A stretch of 64,000 nucleotides of DNA, from positions 124,001 to 188,000 of the forward strand of contig NZ_JAVFVT010000001.1 in assembly GCF_030929555.1 (NCBI RefSeq), given 5' to 3'. Of this stretch, positions 17,436 through 26,480 are shown piece after piece. The DNA comes from Paenibacillus sp. LHD-117 (GTDB lineage: Bacteria > Bacillota > Bacilli > Paenibacillales > Paenibacillaceae). Position numbers and translations under genes: made by a program. Numbering within the stretch: position 1 is the stretch's first letter; each line of letters begins with the position of its first letter. The notes under the pieces were generated by a model. It saw only the letters and a list, made by a program, of their open reading frames with translations. It was not told the origin of the DNA and searched no databases.

Positions 17436-20400
17436 ATGATGTTAAGAAAGTCGTTTTCATTTTTATTAGCGCTTACATTGCTTCTAAGTTTTGTACCTCC
17501 CCCAGGTACTACTGTGAAAGCAGCGGAACAAGCGATCGCCCAGTCGGACGGTACATTCGAAAACCCTCTAATCTGGGCAGATGTTCCCGATCCCGATATT
17601 ATTAGGGTGGGAGATGCCTATTACATGTCGAGCACGACCATGCACATGAACCCTGGGGTTCCAATCATGAAGTCTTACGATCTCGTCAATTGGGAAATCG
17701 TCAATTATGTATATGATATATTGGCGGATAACGACGAGCAGACGCTTAGAAACGGAAAAAGCAATTATGGGCAAGGTTCTTGGGCGAGCAGCCTACGCTA
17801 CCATAACGGGAAGTTTTATGTAGCGTTCGCATCCTATGATACGGGGAAGACCTATATCTACCAAACGGCAGATATTGAAAACGGTCCTTGGACTTCCTCC
17901 ACATTAGATGGCGTATATCATGACATGTCGTTATTATTTGATGACGATGGCCGCGTATATATGGTGTATGGCGGTGGAAATATCCGCATTGTTGAGTTGA
18001 ATGCAGATGCAACCGCTATCATTCCGAATACGGACAAAGTCATCATTCCGGATGCGAGTTTGGTCGCAGGTCCAAACGTCGGACTTCCAGCCGAAGGCGC
18101 ACACATTCATAAGATTAATGGCTATTACTATATTTTCACGATCACTTGGCCGCAGAATGATATGCGTACTCAGCTTGTTCATCGGTCTAGCACGATCGAT
18201 GGTGAATATACAGGCAAAGTTGCTTTGAGAGATGCAGGTGTCGCGCAGGGCGGCATTATCGATACTGTAGACGGAAAGTGGTACGGTCTGTTATTCGGTG
18301 ATCGCGGTTCGGTGGGACGAATACCCTACCTAGTTCCAGTGACTTGGGAAGACAACTGGCCAGTATTCGGCGTTGATGGCAAGGTGCCGGTAACAATGGA
18401 CATTCCGGTTAAAGGTACATCTTCCCAAAGCAATTGGGTAGATTCGGACGAATTCTATCAATCTACCAAGCAGGTAAAGGCATTCCATTCGCAATTCGAA
18501 TTGGCCACTGGTCCAGATGTAATTACGCCTCCTGCCCAGCAACCGCTGACAGAAGGGCCCGAGTTACTCGCAAACGGCGGTTTTGAAGAGGCTGAGCTAG
18601 GACCTTGGAGCGGACATGAAAATGCGAATGTAACTCTAACAACGAATGAGGCATTTAGTGGTACGAATAGTTTACTGGTCAGCAATCGGCAAGCCACCGG
18701 TTCCGGTCCGCAGCAATCTATAGCTGGAAAAGTAAAAGCTGGAGGGATCTACAAGTTTTCTGCTAAGGTCAAATACAACGGCGATGAAACGTTCCCTGGG
18801 ACAAAAACTTTCAACATAGCATTCCAAGATGGGGATTGGCAGACGATTAAAGTTATGGGTTCCGGCACCATTACCAAAGGTGAATGGGGGACGATTGAAG
18901 GTACTTATACGATTCCACAGGATGCGGTGCTGAATCAGCCTATTATTTTCATTGAAACCGGCTGGACGGCGGAACAGCACCCAGTGAACGACAGAATGGA
19001 TTTCTATGTGGATGAAGTTTCGTTCGAGGACGTGACCCCTAGTTTGAACTTGCTTGTAAACGGCGGATTTGAATCTGGACGAGATCCTTGGACGGTGCAT
19101 GAAAACGCGACGTTAGAGGTTACGGAGGATGAATCCTATAGCGGAACGAACAGTTTGTTCGTGAGCGCAAGGGCGACAACGGGGTCCGGACCGCAGCAGT
19201 CGATTGCCGGCAAGGTGACTGCGGGAGGCGTATACAAAATTTCCGCTAAAGTGAAATACAACGGAGATGCGTCGGTCCCAGCTACCAAACAGTTTAACCT
19301 TGCGTTCCAGGATGGAGATTGGCAGACGATAAAAATTATGGGATCCGGCACGATAACGAAAGGTGAATGGGGAACAATCGAAGGAACGTATACCATTCCT
19401 GATTCGCTCGCGCTGAACGAACCGCTAATTTTTATCGAGACAGGATGGACGCCGGAGCAGAATCCGGTAACGGATCGCATGGACTTCTACGTTGACGATG
19501 TCGTACTCGAGAATATAACGCCTGCGGGTGGCACTGACCGTACGCAAGTCGGCGAATATGATTACAATGGTTCCAATTTGAAGCTCGTCTGGCAGTGGAA
19601 CCATAATCCCGACAATCGAAATTGGTCCTTAACCGAACGGCCTGGCTATTTAAGGCTGACAACGGGACGGAAGAGCACTGGACTGCTCGATGCCCGTAAT
19701 ACGTTGACTCAACGCACTTTCGGGCCGGAGAGCTCCGGCATTGTCGCTATGGATGTCAGTAAAATGAAGAATGGCGATTATGCGGGGCTCGGCGCACTGC
19801 AGAAAGAATATGGCTTTGTCGGCGTCAAGATGTCCGGGAACGCTAAATCCATCGTTATGGTCAACGGGAGCACTGGATCGGCAGTTGAGGCTGCAAGCGT
19901 ACCATTAACGCAAGATCGGGTTTATTTCAAAACTGAATTTGATTATAAAAACGGAACGGATAAAGCTTATTTTTACTACAGTTTAGATGGAGCGGACTGG
20001 ACGGCAATCGGAGATATATTGCAATTGCGTTATACGCTTCCGCATTTTATGGGGTACCGTTTCGCATTGTTTAACTATGCCACGATTTCTACCGGTGGTC
20101 AGGTAGACTTTGACTATTTCCGAATCGGAGGCCAGTTAACAGGTGAAGGTTCCTCAGCATCGGTTCTGCAAGCAGAATTAGGTGACGTTGCCGATGTTAT
20201 TGGCGTACAAAATATGGAACTGGAAGTTCCAGTACGAATGAATGCATTGCCGGAAGGCAACTACAACTCTATAAAAGCTTCCTTCAATATTCCGAAAAAT
20301 TTGAAGGTAAGCGGTGTGACGTTTAATACCGAGAATATTCGCGGTGAAGCGACCTATACATTTGCCGAAGGACGTTTGCAATTGCAGGTTGCAGGAGATC

Positions 20401-23342
20401 ATGTCCATTTCTCGAACGATTCCTCTAATCTATTTGCAACAATTGAACTAAAGGTTGAAGGCTTCGTACCCTCTGACCAGACCGTTCAGATTCGGACGGA
20501 TTATATTCAAGTCGAGGGCGGAAACGTATCGTATGACGTTCACAACGCAATTGCCGATGTGGGGCTGAAGTTATTCGATACGGAAGCGATTGCCAAAATT
20601 CCGGGCTATGCCAATCCGCTAATGGATCATAAGCTTGGTGCCGATCCATATGCGCTTGTATACGATGGAAGAGTATACATCTACATGTCGAGCGATTCAT
20701 ACGAATATGACGAGAACGGTAATATCAAAGGCAATTCGTTTGCTAACTTGAATAAGGTGCATTTGATCTCCTCCGCAGACATGGTCAACTGGACGGATCA
20801 CGGCGCTATTCCGGTTGCAGGTCCGAATGGCAGCGGCATAGCGAAATGGGCATATTTCTCTTGGGCACCAGCAGCTGCGCATAAAAAAATCAACGGTCAG
20901 GACAAGTTTTTCCTGTACTTCGCTAACGGCGCGGGAGGCATCGGAGTACTTACAGCTGATAGCCCGATCGGGCCTTGGTCAGATCCGCTTGGCAAAGCGC
21001 TCATTTCGGGAGATACGCCTGGCGTTCCGGGAGTGGTATGGCTTTTTGACCCGGCTGTACTGGTAGATGACGATGGCAAAGGCTATCTATACTTCGGTGG
21101 CGGTATCCCTGGCGGAGAGAATCCGACACAGGAACAGATTGCAAATCCAAAGACGGGCAGAGTCATGGAGCTTGGCGATGACATGATTTCAACAGTCGGA
21201 TCGGCTGCTGTCATAGATGCACCATTCTTGTTCGAGGATTCGGGTATACACAAATATAACGGCAAATATTATTACTCGTACTGTTCCAATTTCTCCGGAA
21301 CGCACCCGCCGGGGTCGCCTCCTCCGGGAGAGATCGCCTACATGGTAAGCGACAGTCCGATGGGACCATTCGAATACGTCTCGCCGATTTTGAAAAACCC
21401 ATATGAGTTTTTCGGAGTGGGTGGCAACAATCACCATGCGATCTTCGAATTCGAGGAAGAATGGTATGTCGTATACCATGCGCAGACAGTGAGCAAGGAG
21501 CTTCTGGGCGATGGTATGGGTTATCGCTCCCCGCATATTAATAAAGTTGAATTCTATGAAAATGGCATGATCAAGCCGATTAAAGGCGATAGAGAAGGCA
21601 TTTCTCAACTTCGAGCAATTGACCCGTACAAGAGAACGGAAGCGGAGACGATTGCTTGGAACGCGGGCATTCTTACCGATTTAACTAATGCACCTGGCGG
21701 TCAGTTAGAAAGTTTGAATCTTCAAGTTACGGATGTTCATAACGGAGACTGGATTTCTATAGCCGGAGCAGACTTTGGCGACAAAGGCGCCGCGTCGTTT
21801 GAAGCAAGTGTAGCGGCAGGTGCTGGCGGTGAGATTGAGATTAGGATCGATAGCCCTATCGGAGAAGTGATCGGCAAGCTCGAAGTCGGCAAATCGAGCG
21901 GTGAGCCAAGCTGGCAGTCGCTGAAGACGGAAGTTGCCAACGTGAAAGGCGTTCATAATATTTTCTTGATGTTCAAAGGAACAAGCGAAGAGAATCTGTT
22001 CAATCTCGACTATTGGGCATTTACCGCCAAAGAGGGTGGAGAAGATCCAGGAGAAGAACCGGGTGGTGGAGGATATTATCCGTCAACGCCTCCGGCAAGC
22101 GGTAATAGCGATGTGGAAGTTCTTATTAATGGTAAATCTATCGGAGCTGGCAAAGCCGTTACTTCCACTAGAGAAGACCAGTCTGTCACAACGGTTACGT
22201 TGGATTCCGAGAAACTGAAGCAATGGTTAACTGAAGAAAAGGATGGAACGGTTGTTACAATACCGGTGAACGCTGATTCCGACGTCGTCATCGGACAGCT
22301 TCAGGGGCCTGCCGTTCAAGCACTAGCAAGTAAAAACGCCATTATTGAGTTGATGACGGAGAGAGGCAAGTATTCGATTCCTGCAGCGGCGTTAATCGAG
22401 CAGCTTAGCGCGAATGTAGACCTGGAAGCTATAGCGCTGCAAATTGAAATTTCCGTTCCAGCAGATACAATGGTGAATGTCGTTGAGAAATCGGCAGAGC
22501 AGGCGGGGCTGACACTTGTGATACCGCCAGTAGACTTCACGATTCGAGTCATGCAAGGAGAGAATTCCGTTGAGATCGCTAAGTTTAATAGCTTTATTGA
22601 GCGATTGATAGCCATTCCAGATGGAGTGGATATAGATCGGATAACGACGGCAGTAGTTGTAAATCCGGACGGAACGCTTCGACATGTACCAACTAAGATC
22701 GTTATTGTTGATGGTATGCCGTACGCCAGTGTAAACAGCTTAACAAACAGCGTTTATGCAGTCGTATACAATCAGGCGACCTTTAAGGATGTGGAGAAGC
22801 ACTGGGCCAAGGTATATATCAACGACCTGGCTTCAAGAATGGTTTTGAGCGGTAAAGGAGACGGTCTGTTCAAGCCTGAATCGTCCATTACACGTGCCGA
22901 ATTTGCCGCTATTATTGTCCGAGGCTTGGGCTTAAAGCCAATCCAAGCAGCAGCGCCATTCTCGGATGTTCGCGAAGAAGATTGGTTTAACGAAGCTGTA
23001 ACTACAGCTTACTCCTACGGACTGATAAGCGGCTTTGAAGATGGCACGTTCCGTCCATCTGGCAGCATTACCAGAGAGCAAGCTATGGTTATTCTGGCTA
23101 AGGCGATGACGCTTACTGGGTTAAACGCAACCCTTGAGGACCTATCTGCGGATGAAATTCTGAGCAAGTTCAGTGATGCAGGTGAAGCCGCATCTTGGGC
23201 GAAGGAAGCAATCGCCGATAATATTCAATCGGGTATTATATCCGGCAGAGGCGAAGAGGTTCTGGCGCCGAAGTCAACGATTACGAGGGCCGAAGTGGCT
23301 AAGATTGTCCAGCAACTGTTGGTACAGTCGGATTTGATTTAA
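17436..23342 (+). CDS. SLH-anchored double-GH43 enzyme with cohesin-like module
   Basis: A 1968-residue S-layer-anchored enzyme. In order: signal peptide (about 1-31); GH43 propeller (about 40-350) with DVPDPDIIRVGDAYYM and AEGAHIHKINGYY; two near-identical CBM4/9/22-type xylan-binding modules (about 376-538 and 539-700); the GH43 C2 beta-sandwich (about 705-910, LVWQWNHNPDN); a cohesin-like module (about 904-1045); a second GH43 (about 1045-1392) with GADPYALVYDGRVYIY, LFDPAVLVDDDGKGYLYF and acid Glu near FLFEDSGIHKYNGKYYYSY; a CBM6-like module (about 1395-1533); a Pro/Gly linker; a pre-SLH domain (about 1555-1778) and three SLH repeats. Start ATG follows AGGAGGAG. The two binding modules interrupt the C2 domain, because DSDEFYQ precedes them and VGEYDYNG follows. 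Likely an arabinoxylan enzyme of the cell surface; bond specificity is inferred. Confidence 0.9.
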   Translation: MMLRKSFSFLLALTLLLSFVPPPGTTVKAAEQAIAQSDGTFENPLIWADVPDPDIIRVGDAYYMSSTTMHMNPGVPIMKSYDLVNWEIVNYVYDILADNDEQTLRNGKSNYGQGSWASSLRYHNGKFYVAFASYDTGKTYIYQTADIENGPWTSSTLDGVYHDMSLLFDDDGRVYMVYGGGNIRIVELNADATAIIPNTDKVIIPDASLVAGPNVGLPAEGAHIHKINGYYYIFTITWPQNDMRTQLVHRSSTIDGEYTGKVALRDAGVAQGGIIDTVDGKWYGLLFGDRGSVGRIPYLVPVTWEDNWPVFGVDGKVPVTMDIPVKGTSSQSNWVDSDEFYQSTKQVKAFHSQFELATGPDVITPPAQQPLTEGPELLANGGFEEAELGPWSGHENANVTLTTNEAFSGTNSLLVSNRQATGSGPQQSIAGKVKAGGIYKFSAKVKYNGDETFPGTKTFNIAFQDGDWQTIKVMGSGTITKGEWGTIEGTYTIPQDAVLNQPIIFIETGWTAEQHPVNDRMDFYVDEVSFEDVTPSLNLLVNGGFESGRDPWTVHENATLEVTEDESYSGTNSLFVSARATTGSGPQQSIAGKVTAGGVYKISAKVKYNGDASVPATKQFNLAFQDGDWQTIKIMGSGTITKGEWGTIEGTYTIPDSLALNEPLIFIETGWTPEQNPVTDRMDFYVDDVVLENITPAGGTDRTQVGEYDYNGSNLKLVWQWNHNPDNRNWSLTERPGYLRLTTGRKSTGLLDARNTLTQRTFGPESSGIVAMDVSKMKNGDYAGLGALQKEYGFVGVKMSGNAKSIVMVNGSTGSAVEAASVPLTQDRVYFKTEFDYKNGTDKAYFYYSLDGADWTAIGDILQLRYTLPHFMGYRFALFNYATISTGGQVDFDYFRIGGQLTGEGSSASVLQAELGDVADVIGVQNMELEVPVRMNALPEGNYNSIKASFNIPKNLKVSGVTFNTENIRGEATYTFAEGRLQLQVAGDHVHFSNDSSNLFATIELKVEGFVPSDQTVQIRTDYIQVEGGNVSYDVHNAIADVGLKLFDTEAIAKIPGYANPLMDHKLGADPYALVYDGRVYIYMSSDSYEYDENGNIKGNSFANLNKVHLISSADMVNWTDHGAIPVAGPNGSGIAKWAYFSWAPAAAHKKINGQDKFFLYFANGAGGIGVLTADSPIGPWSDPLGKALISGDTPGVPGVVWLFDPAVLVDDDGKGYLYFGGGIPGGENPTQEQIANPKTGRVMELGDDMISTVGSAAVIDAPFLFEDSGIHKYNGKYYYSYCSNFSGTHPPGSPPPGEIAYMVSDSPMGPFEYVSPILKNPYEFFGVGGNNHHAIFEFEEEWYVVYHAQTVSKELLGDGMGYRSPHINKVEFYENGMIKPIKGDREGISQLRAIDPYKRTEAETIAWNAGILTDLTNAPGGQLESLNLQVTDVHNGDWISIAGADFGDKGAASFEASVAAGAGGEIEIRIDSPIGEVIGKLEVGKSSGEPSWQSLKTEVANVKGVHNIFLMFKGTSEENLFNLDYWAFTAKEGGEDPGEEPGGGGYYPSTPPASGNSDVEVLINGKSIGAGKAVTSTREDQSVTTVTLDSEKLKQWLTEEKDGTVVTIPVNADSDVVIGQLQGPAVQALASKNAIIELMTERGKYSIPAAALIEQLSANVDLEAIALQIEISVPADTMVNVVEKSAEQAGLTLVIPPVDFTIRVMQGENSVEIAKFNSFIERLIAIPDGVDIDRITTAVVVNPDGTLRHVPTKIVIVDGMPYASVNSLTNSVYAVVYNQATFKDVEKHWAKVYINDLASRMVLSGKGDGLFKPESSITRAEFAAIIVRGLGLKPIQAAAPFSDVREEDWFNEAVTTAYSYGLISGFEDGTFRPSGSITREQAMVILAKAMTLTGLNATLEDLSADEILSKFSDAGEAASWAKEAIADNIQSGIISGRGEEVLAPKSTITRAEVAKIVQQLLVQSDLI
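18561..19530 (+). repeat. tandem duplication of a carbohydrate-binding module
   Basis: Two successive copies of about 480 bases encode modules sharing stretches such as TGSGPQQSIAGKV, FQDGDWQTIK and GTITKGEWGTIEGTYTIP. The high protein identity indicates a recent duplication inside the gene. Confidence 0.85.
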
Positions 23343-23376
23343 GAAAGCATGACAGTTAGAAATTAACGGCATTTTA

Positions 23377-23412
23377 ATACCCTATCTCGCGTGCTACGCT
23401 GGGATAGGGTAT
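23377..23412 (+). terminator. terminator of the 1968-residue enzyme gene
   Basis: ataccctatc (23377-23386) pairs with gatagggtat (23403-23412), followed by ccttttta. Confidence 0.8.
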
Positions 23413-23616
23413 CCTTTTTATAAGCTTAATTTCTTCTTTATTAGCGCTTGCAGGGTCCACCGTGGTTTTCGTCAGGCGAACTTCGTCCCCAATCATCATA
23501 CGCCCCGATTAGATCCTAATATTGAAGTGAAAACTTCAGACAATTTCATTGATCGAAACGGACAGCCGTTCAATCGTTGGTAGCGATGATTTTTTTAAAA
23601 TGACATCGGGTTGTGT

Positions 23617-24167
23617 TCACAACGTCAAAAAATTCGATAATACCGGCGAGGATTTAGAGGATCTAATCTCGATCGGCACCATCGGCCTGATCAAAGCGAT
23701 CGAAAGCTTCCAAACGGGAAAAGGCACGAAGCTCGCTACCTTCGCCGCTCGTTGTATCGAAAACGAAATACTTATGCATCTTCGCAGCTTGAAGAAGACG
23801 CGCAAGGACGTATCCTTGCACGATCCGATCGGCACGGATAAAGAGGGGAACGAGATCACCTTGATCGACATCCTCGGTACGGAGTCCGACGATGTGGCTA
23901 AGTATATGCTTCCGAAGTAAGTTTTCTGCGAAAACTTTGTAAGTGCAGCTCAAGATCGAGAAGAGCAAGATTTACAAGAATTTGGACATATTGGATGACC
24001 GCGAGAAGGAAGTTGTCATTGGGCGCTTCGGGCTGGTGCATGGCGGGGATGAGCGGACGCAGCGGGAGATTGCGAAGGAGCTGGGGATCTCGAGGAGTTA
24101 TGTGTCGCGGATTGAGAAGAGGGCACTCATGAAGCTTTATCATGAGTTTTATAAGGTGAAGAAGTAA
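23617..24167 (+). pseudogene. sigK: broken copy of sporulation sigma factor sigK
   Basis: SigK is the late mother-cell sigma factor. Here the frame from [14 protein letters not shown] through [18 protein letters not shown] to [13 protein letters not shown] matches the family closely, and after a break the frame from [19 protein letters not shown] to [10 protein letters not shown] gives the region 4 helix-turn-helix and normal C-terminus. The first 60 or so family residues, with the membrane-linked pro-sequence and LRLVAHI, are missing upstream of 23617. At about 23898-23942 some 44 extra bases introduce a frameshift and a TAA stop; they hold the palindrome AAGTTTTC-tgc-GAAAACTT (23919-23937). 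The copy cannot make SigK, so a working gene is presumably elsewhere. It ends at its own terminator (24178-24205). Confidence 0.88.
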
Positions 24168-24177
24168 TAGGTGAAAA

Positions 24178-24205
24178 AAAGAACCTTGTGTAGGCAAGGT
24201 TCTTT
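24178..24205. terminator. bidirectional terminator
   Basis: aaagaaccttg (24178-24188) pairs with caaggttcttt (24195-24205), with A-rich and T-rich flanks. It separates the sigK remnant from the convergent nucleotidyltransferase gene. Confidence 0.85.
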
Positions 24206-24858
24206 CATTTTTTCCTTCGTGCCTTTAATTGCTCATTAACTTTGTCCATCATTTTCTCGTAGTTATCTTTGTATCGTTTGACGGAGTGCTGAACATCATC
24301 GAATTCTTTTATGATATTTCGCTGACTTGCTTGCGAATGACAGTAGGACCAATCCAGGTGATCATACATGGCACCCATCATTTTTGTCGCCCATTCCAAT
24401 GAACGTTGATCAAAGGTAGCCGAGTATGATTCTATCCTATCTAAAATAATGTCTTCCATTCCTTGAACATGAATGACAAAACCAGTTTCCTCAACCTCGT
24501 ATTCAAGAACACGCTCGTACGATCCTGAGTATTTACCGGAGGGAAATTCAACAATTGAATTCATGTCTGGATTGAAACAATCTTTTGAATCCACTCTCAC
24601 ATAACCTAATTGTTCCATTACTCGGTATGGAAAATCCGTATTAACGGCTATTAAATCAATATCCCGAGTTTTGTACAGACCTTGTGTGTAGGTTGCCACA
24701 ACAAGACCGCCGACGACGATTGGAACCGTTACTTGATTATCTTCGAAAATTTTGGAGATGATGCTGGCGACTGCGAGATCTTGGCGCCAAGTATCTGATA
24801 TATGTTTGACAGATTCGAACAATTCCAATAGTTCGGGAGCTACATATATTTCTTCCAT
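24205..24858 (-). CDS. nucleotidyltransferase-fold protein, candidate toxin-like
   Basis: A 217-residue cytoplasmic protein. Residues about 45-75 hold the nucleotidyltransferase core: PIVVGGLVVATYTQ then KTRDIDLI, i.e. the GG turn and the DxD-type metal site (here DID). The rest is helical, with a charged C-terminal tail (ERRYKDNYEKMMDK style). This resembles DUF6036/AbiEii/MNT-like families, several of which act as toxins that modify RNA, but also housekeeping proteins of unknown role. It overlaps the upstream 72-residue gene by 19 bases, so the two are translationally coupled. It sits between two sigK remnants, in an accessory spot unrelated to the sugar genes. Confidence 0.65.
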   Translation of the reverse strand: MEEIYVAPELLELFESVKHISDTWRQDLAVASIISKIFEDNQVTVPIVVGGLVVATYTQGLYKTRDIDLIAVNTDFPYRVMEQLGYVRVDSKDCFNPDMNSIVEFPSGKYSGSYERVLEYEVEETGFVIHVQGMEDIILDRIESYSATFDQRSLEWATKMMGAMYDHLDWSYCHSQASQRNIIKEFDDVQHSVKRYKDNYEKMMDKVNEQLKARRKK

Positions 24859-25058
24859 GCCGTCACCATCTCTTGTGTAGGTTTCGAAAACTTACTTAGA
24901 TCAAGACGCTGCTCGATCATTCGCATCTCGACCGCGATCACTCGATTACGCTGTTCAATATCCCGCTGTCTTGTCTCTGGCATTTCAGGTACGACATGCG
25001 TGAAGTAAGTCACTGGAACCTTGATGCTGTCGAGAATGGAATTGAGCTTTCGTTTCAA
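24840..25058 (-). CDS. small partner protein of the nucleotidyltransferase
   Basis: A 72-residue charged protein rich in Arg, Glu and Gln, predicted mostly helical after an N-terminal strand-like IKVPVTYFTHVV. No known motif was recognised. Its end overlaps the start of the nucleotidyltransferase gene by 19 bases, the usual order for a small antitoxin-like gene followed by its partner. A ribosome site (GGAGGGAAATC on the minus strand) lies just before the ATG. Reality as a gene is supported by this ribosome site and overlap; function is unknown. Confidence 0.55.
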   Translation of the reverse strand: MKRKLNSILDSIKVPVTYFTHVVPEMPETRQRDIEQRNRVIAVEMRMIEQRLDLSKFSKPTQEMVTAWKKYM

Positions 25059-25165
25059 CTCTGATTTCCCTCCTTAGCCTGTTTTATATCAAGCTTAAAC
25101 GAAAACCTTGTTTTTATTCATTAGTTCTATTGTACATCAATTATTGGAATTCGGAAATTAGGTTG

Positions 25166-25197
25166 GCGATCGAAAGCTTCCAAACGGGCAAAGGCAC
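25166..25197 (+). pseudogene. sigK: 32-base sigK scrap
   Basis: Matches 23696-23727 of the larger sigK remnant at 31 of 32 bases (starting gcgatcgaaagcttccaaac), coding [11 protein letters not shown] in SigK region 2. Same orientation as the other two remnants. Confidence 0.75.
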
Positions 25198-25220
25198 TGG
25201 ACCCTTTTTTATCTCGAAAC

Positions 25221-25246
25221 GCCGGCGATTGCCGGCTTTTATTTTT
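25221..25246 (+). terminator. orphan terminator
   Basis: gccggc (25221-25226), loop gatt, gccggc (25231-25236), then ttttatttttt. No intact plus-strand gene precedes it, so it is probably left over from a lost gene. Confidence 0.65.
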
Positions 25247-25396
25247 TGAGCAAGAAGCACCCATGGACAATCATTAGGCGAATATGGACAAATCGTAATC
25301 AGCAAATAAAGCCTGGCGGGCGAAGTCGTGAAATCGTCCATATTTCCCTAACTGAGCTTGATACTCGCGGGAAGCGATTTTCATTATGATAGTTTT

Positions 25397-25410
25397 ATAA
25401 AGCGCTTTCT
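25397..25410 (+). promoter_or_regulatory. cre-like box before the AraC gene
   Basis: ATAAAGCGCTTTCT has the full AAAGCGCTTT core of strong cre sites but deviates in the outer bases. It lies 18 bases before the start codon at 25428, close to the ribosome site. Confidence 0.45.
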
Positions 25411-25427
25411 TTTGGGGGAGGTAGAAG

Positions 25428-26333
25428 ATGAAACGAATGTTCGAGCCCGTCGCGTTTGGCAACTCGAAGCTTCACTGGGATTACCGGCTGCGCAATACCG
25501 AGCAATACCGGGGGTTCTACCATTGGCATCAGTGCTGCGAAATGTTATATGTGCACGAAGGAACGGGGCGCGTTGTAGTGGACGGCGAAACGTTTCCGAT
25601 CCGCCCGGGCATGCTGTTCTTCTTCCGCCCGTACCAGCTGCATCAGGTCATGGCGGACGTGAGCTTGCGTGAGCCGTATACGCGAACCATTTTATTCTTC
25701 GATCCTCATGTCGTGGACGATCTGCTTCGGCCGTTCGCGAAGCGGTATTCCTTGTTCCGAGCATTGTGGCGCGGGAATCAGAGGACGATGGCCTTCGATT
25801 TATCCGCGATCGGGGACGAAATCGAGCGCAACTACGATCAGTACCAATGGCTGAGAAGCCGGGGCATGGGCGAGGATGCCGAAGAAATCGCGATGATGAT
25901 TCTGCGCAATTTGGAATGCGTGCTCCGCAGCGCGACAGCGCCGGCGTTTCAGGCTCTGCGCGCGGAGGAATGCAAGACTGCAGGTTATGCCCAGCAAGCC
26001 ATGACATGGATCGACGAACATTATCAAGACAGCATCCATCTGGACGATCTTGCAGCCGAGCTTCATTTGTCCAAATTTTATTTGTCCAAGCTGTTCCACG
26101 AGGAGACGGGAAGCACGCTCAAGGCTTATATGACGGCCGTACGGATCCGGCATGCCTGCCGACTTCTGGAAACGACGTCCAAGGCGATCGAATGGATCGG
26201 AAGCGAGGTCGGCATACCCAACACTTCGTATTTCGTTCAAGTGTTCAAGCAGGAAGTCGGAACGACGCCGCTCAAGTACCGGACGGGAGCTGGCGTGCGG
26301 TCGGCGCCGGGAGAAATGAAAAAGATCAAATGA
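25428..26333 (+). CDS. AraC family transcriptional regulator with cupin domain
   Basis: A 301-residue regulator. The N-terminal cupin shows YHWHQCCEMLYVHEG and HQVMADV; the C-terminal AraC helix-turn-helix pair is LDDLAAELHLSKFYLSKLFH and IGSEVGIPNTSYFVQVFKQEVG, ending TPLKYR. ATG follows GGGGGAGGTAG. It is the first gene of the high-GC region and lies about 150 bases upstream of the transporter operon, which has its own promoter. It may control that operon or the GH43 genes, perhaps together with the YesN-type regulator. Ligand unknown. Confidence 0.85.
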   Translation: MKRMFEPVAFGNSKLHWDYRLRNTEQYRGFYHWHQCCEMLYVHEGTGRVVVDGETFPIRPGMLFFFRPYQLHQVMADVSLREPYTRTILFFDPHVVDDLLRPFAKRYSLFRALWRGNQRTMAFDLSAIGDEIERNYDQYQWLRSRGMGEDAEEIAMMILRNLECVLRSATAPAFQALRAEECKTAGYAQQAMTWIDEHYQDSIHLDDLAAELHLSKFYLSKLFHEETGSTLKAYMTAVRIRHACRLLETTSKAIEWIGSEVGIPNTSYFVQVFKQEVGTTPLKYRTGAGVRSAPGEMKKIK

Positions 26334-26372
26334 CGGTGAAAATTGAATCCGATTACAAACGCCAATAAACCA

Positions 26373-26423
26373 ACATTTTCGGACATGGATTTGTCATTAT
26401 GGCGGTCGGATTGAAGGTACAAT
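26373..26423 (+). promoter_or_regulatory. regulator box and -10 of the transporter operon
   Basis: ACATTTTCGGACATGG starts at 26373, CATTAT follows at 26395-26400 and a -10-like TACAAT lies at 26418-26423, 45 nt from the box start. The same layout with the same spacing occurs at 36980 and 41095. Confidence 0.55.
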
Positions 26424-26480
26424 GGCATTGTTAACAAACGAGGCGAGAGCAAATGGGATGGCAGGAAGGACGTGTAGGAA

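Larger units (their letters stand above)
25059..25427. other. 369-base intergenic junction
   Basis: Holds the sigK scrap at 25166-25197, an orphan terminator at 25221-25246 and a cre-like box at 25397-25410. Base composition changes here from moderate to higher GC. No gene is supported. Confidence 0.6.

Noticed and set aside
24880-24900. gaaaacttactt near the small partner gene resembles the palindrome arm of the sigK insert
   Set aside because: Only about 12 bases match and they fall in coding sequence; treated as chance.
25766-26368. Second plus-strand frame of about 200 codons overlapping the AraC gene
   Set aside because: The AraC frame has full family motifs and a ribosome site; the overlapping frame is rich in Arg and Gly with no recognisable domain.
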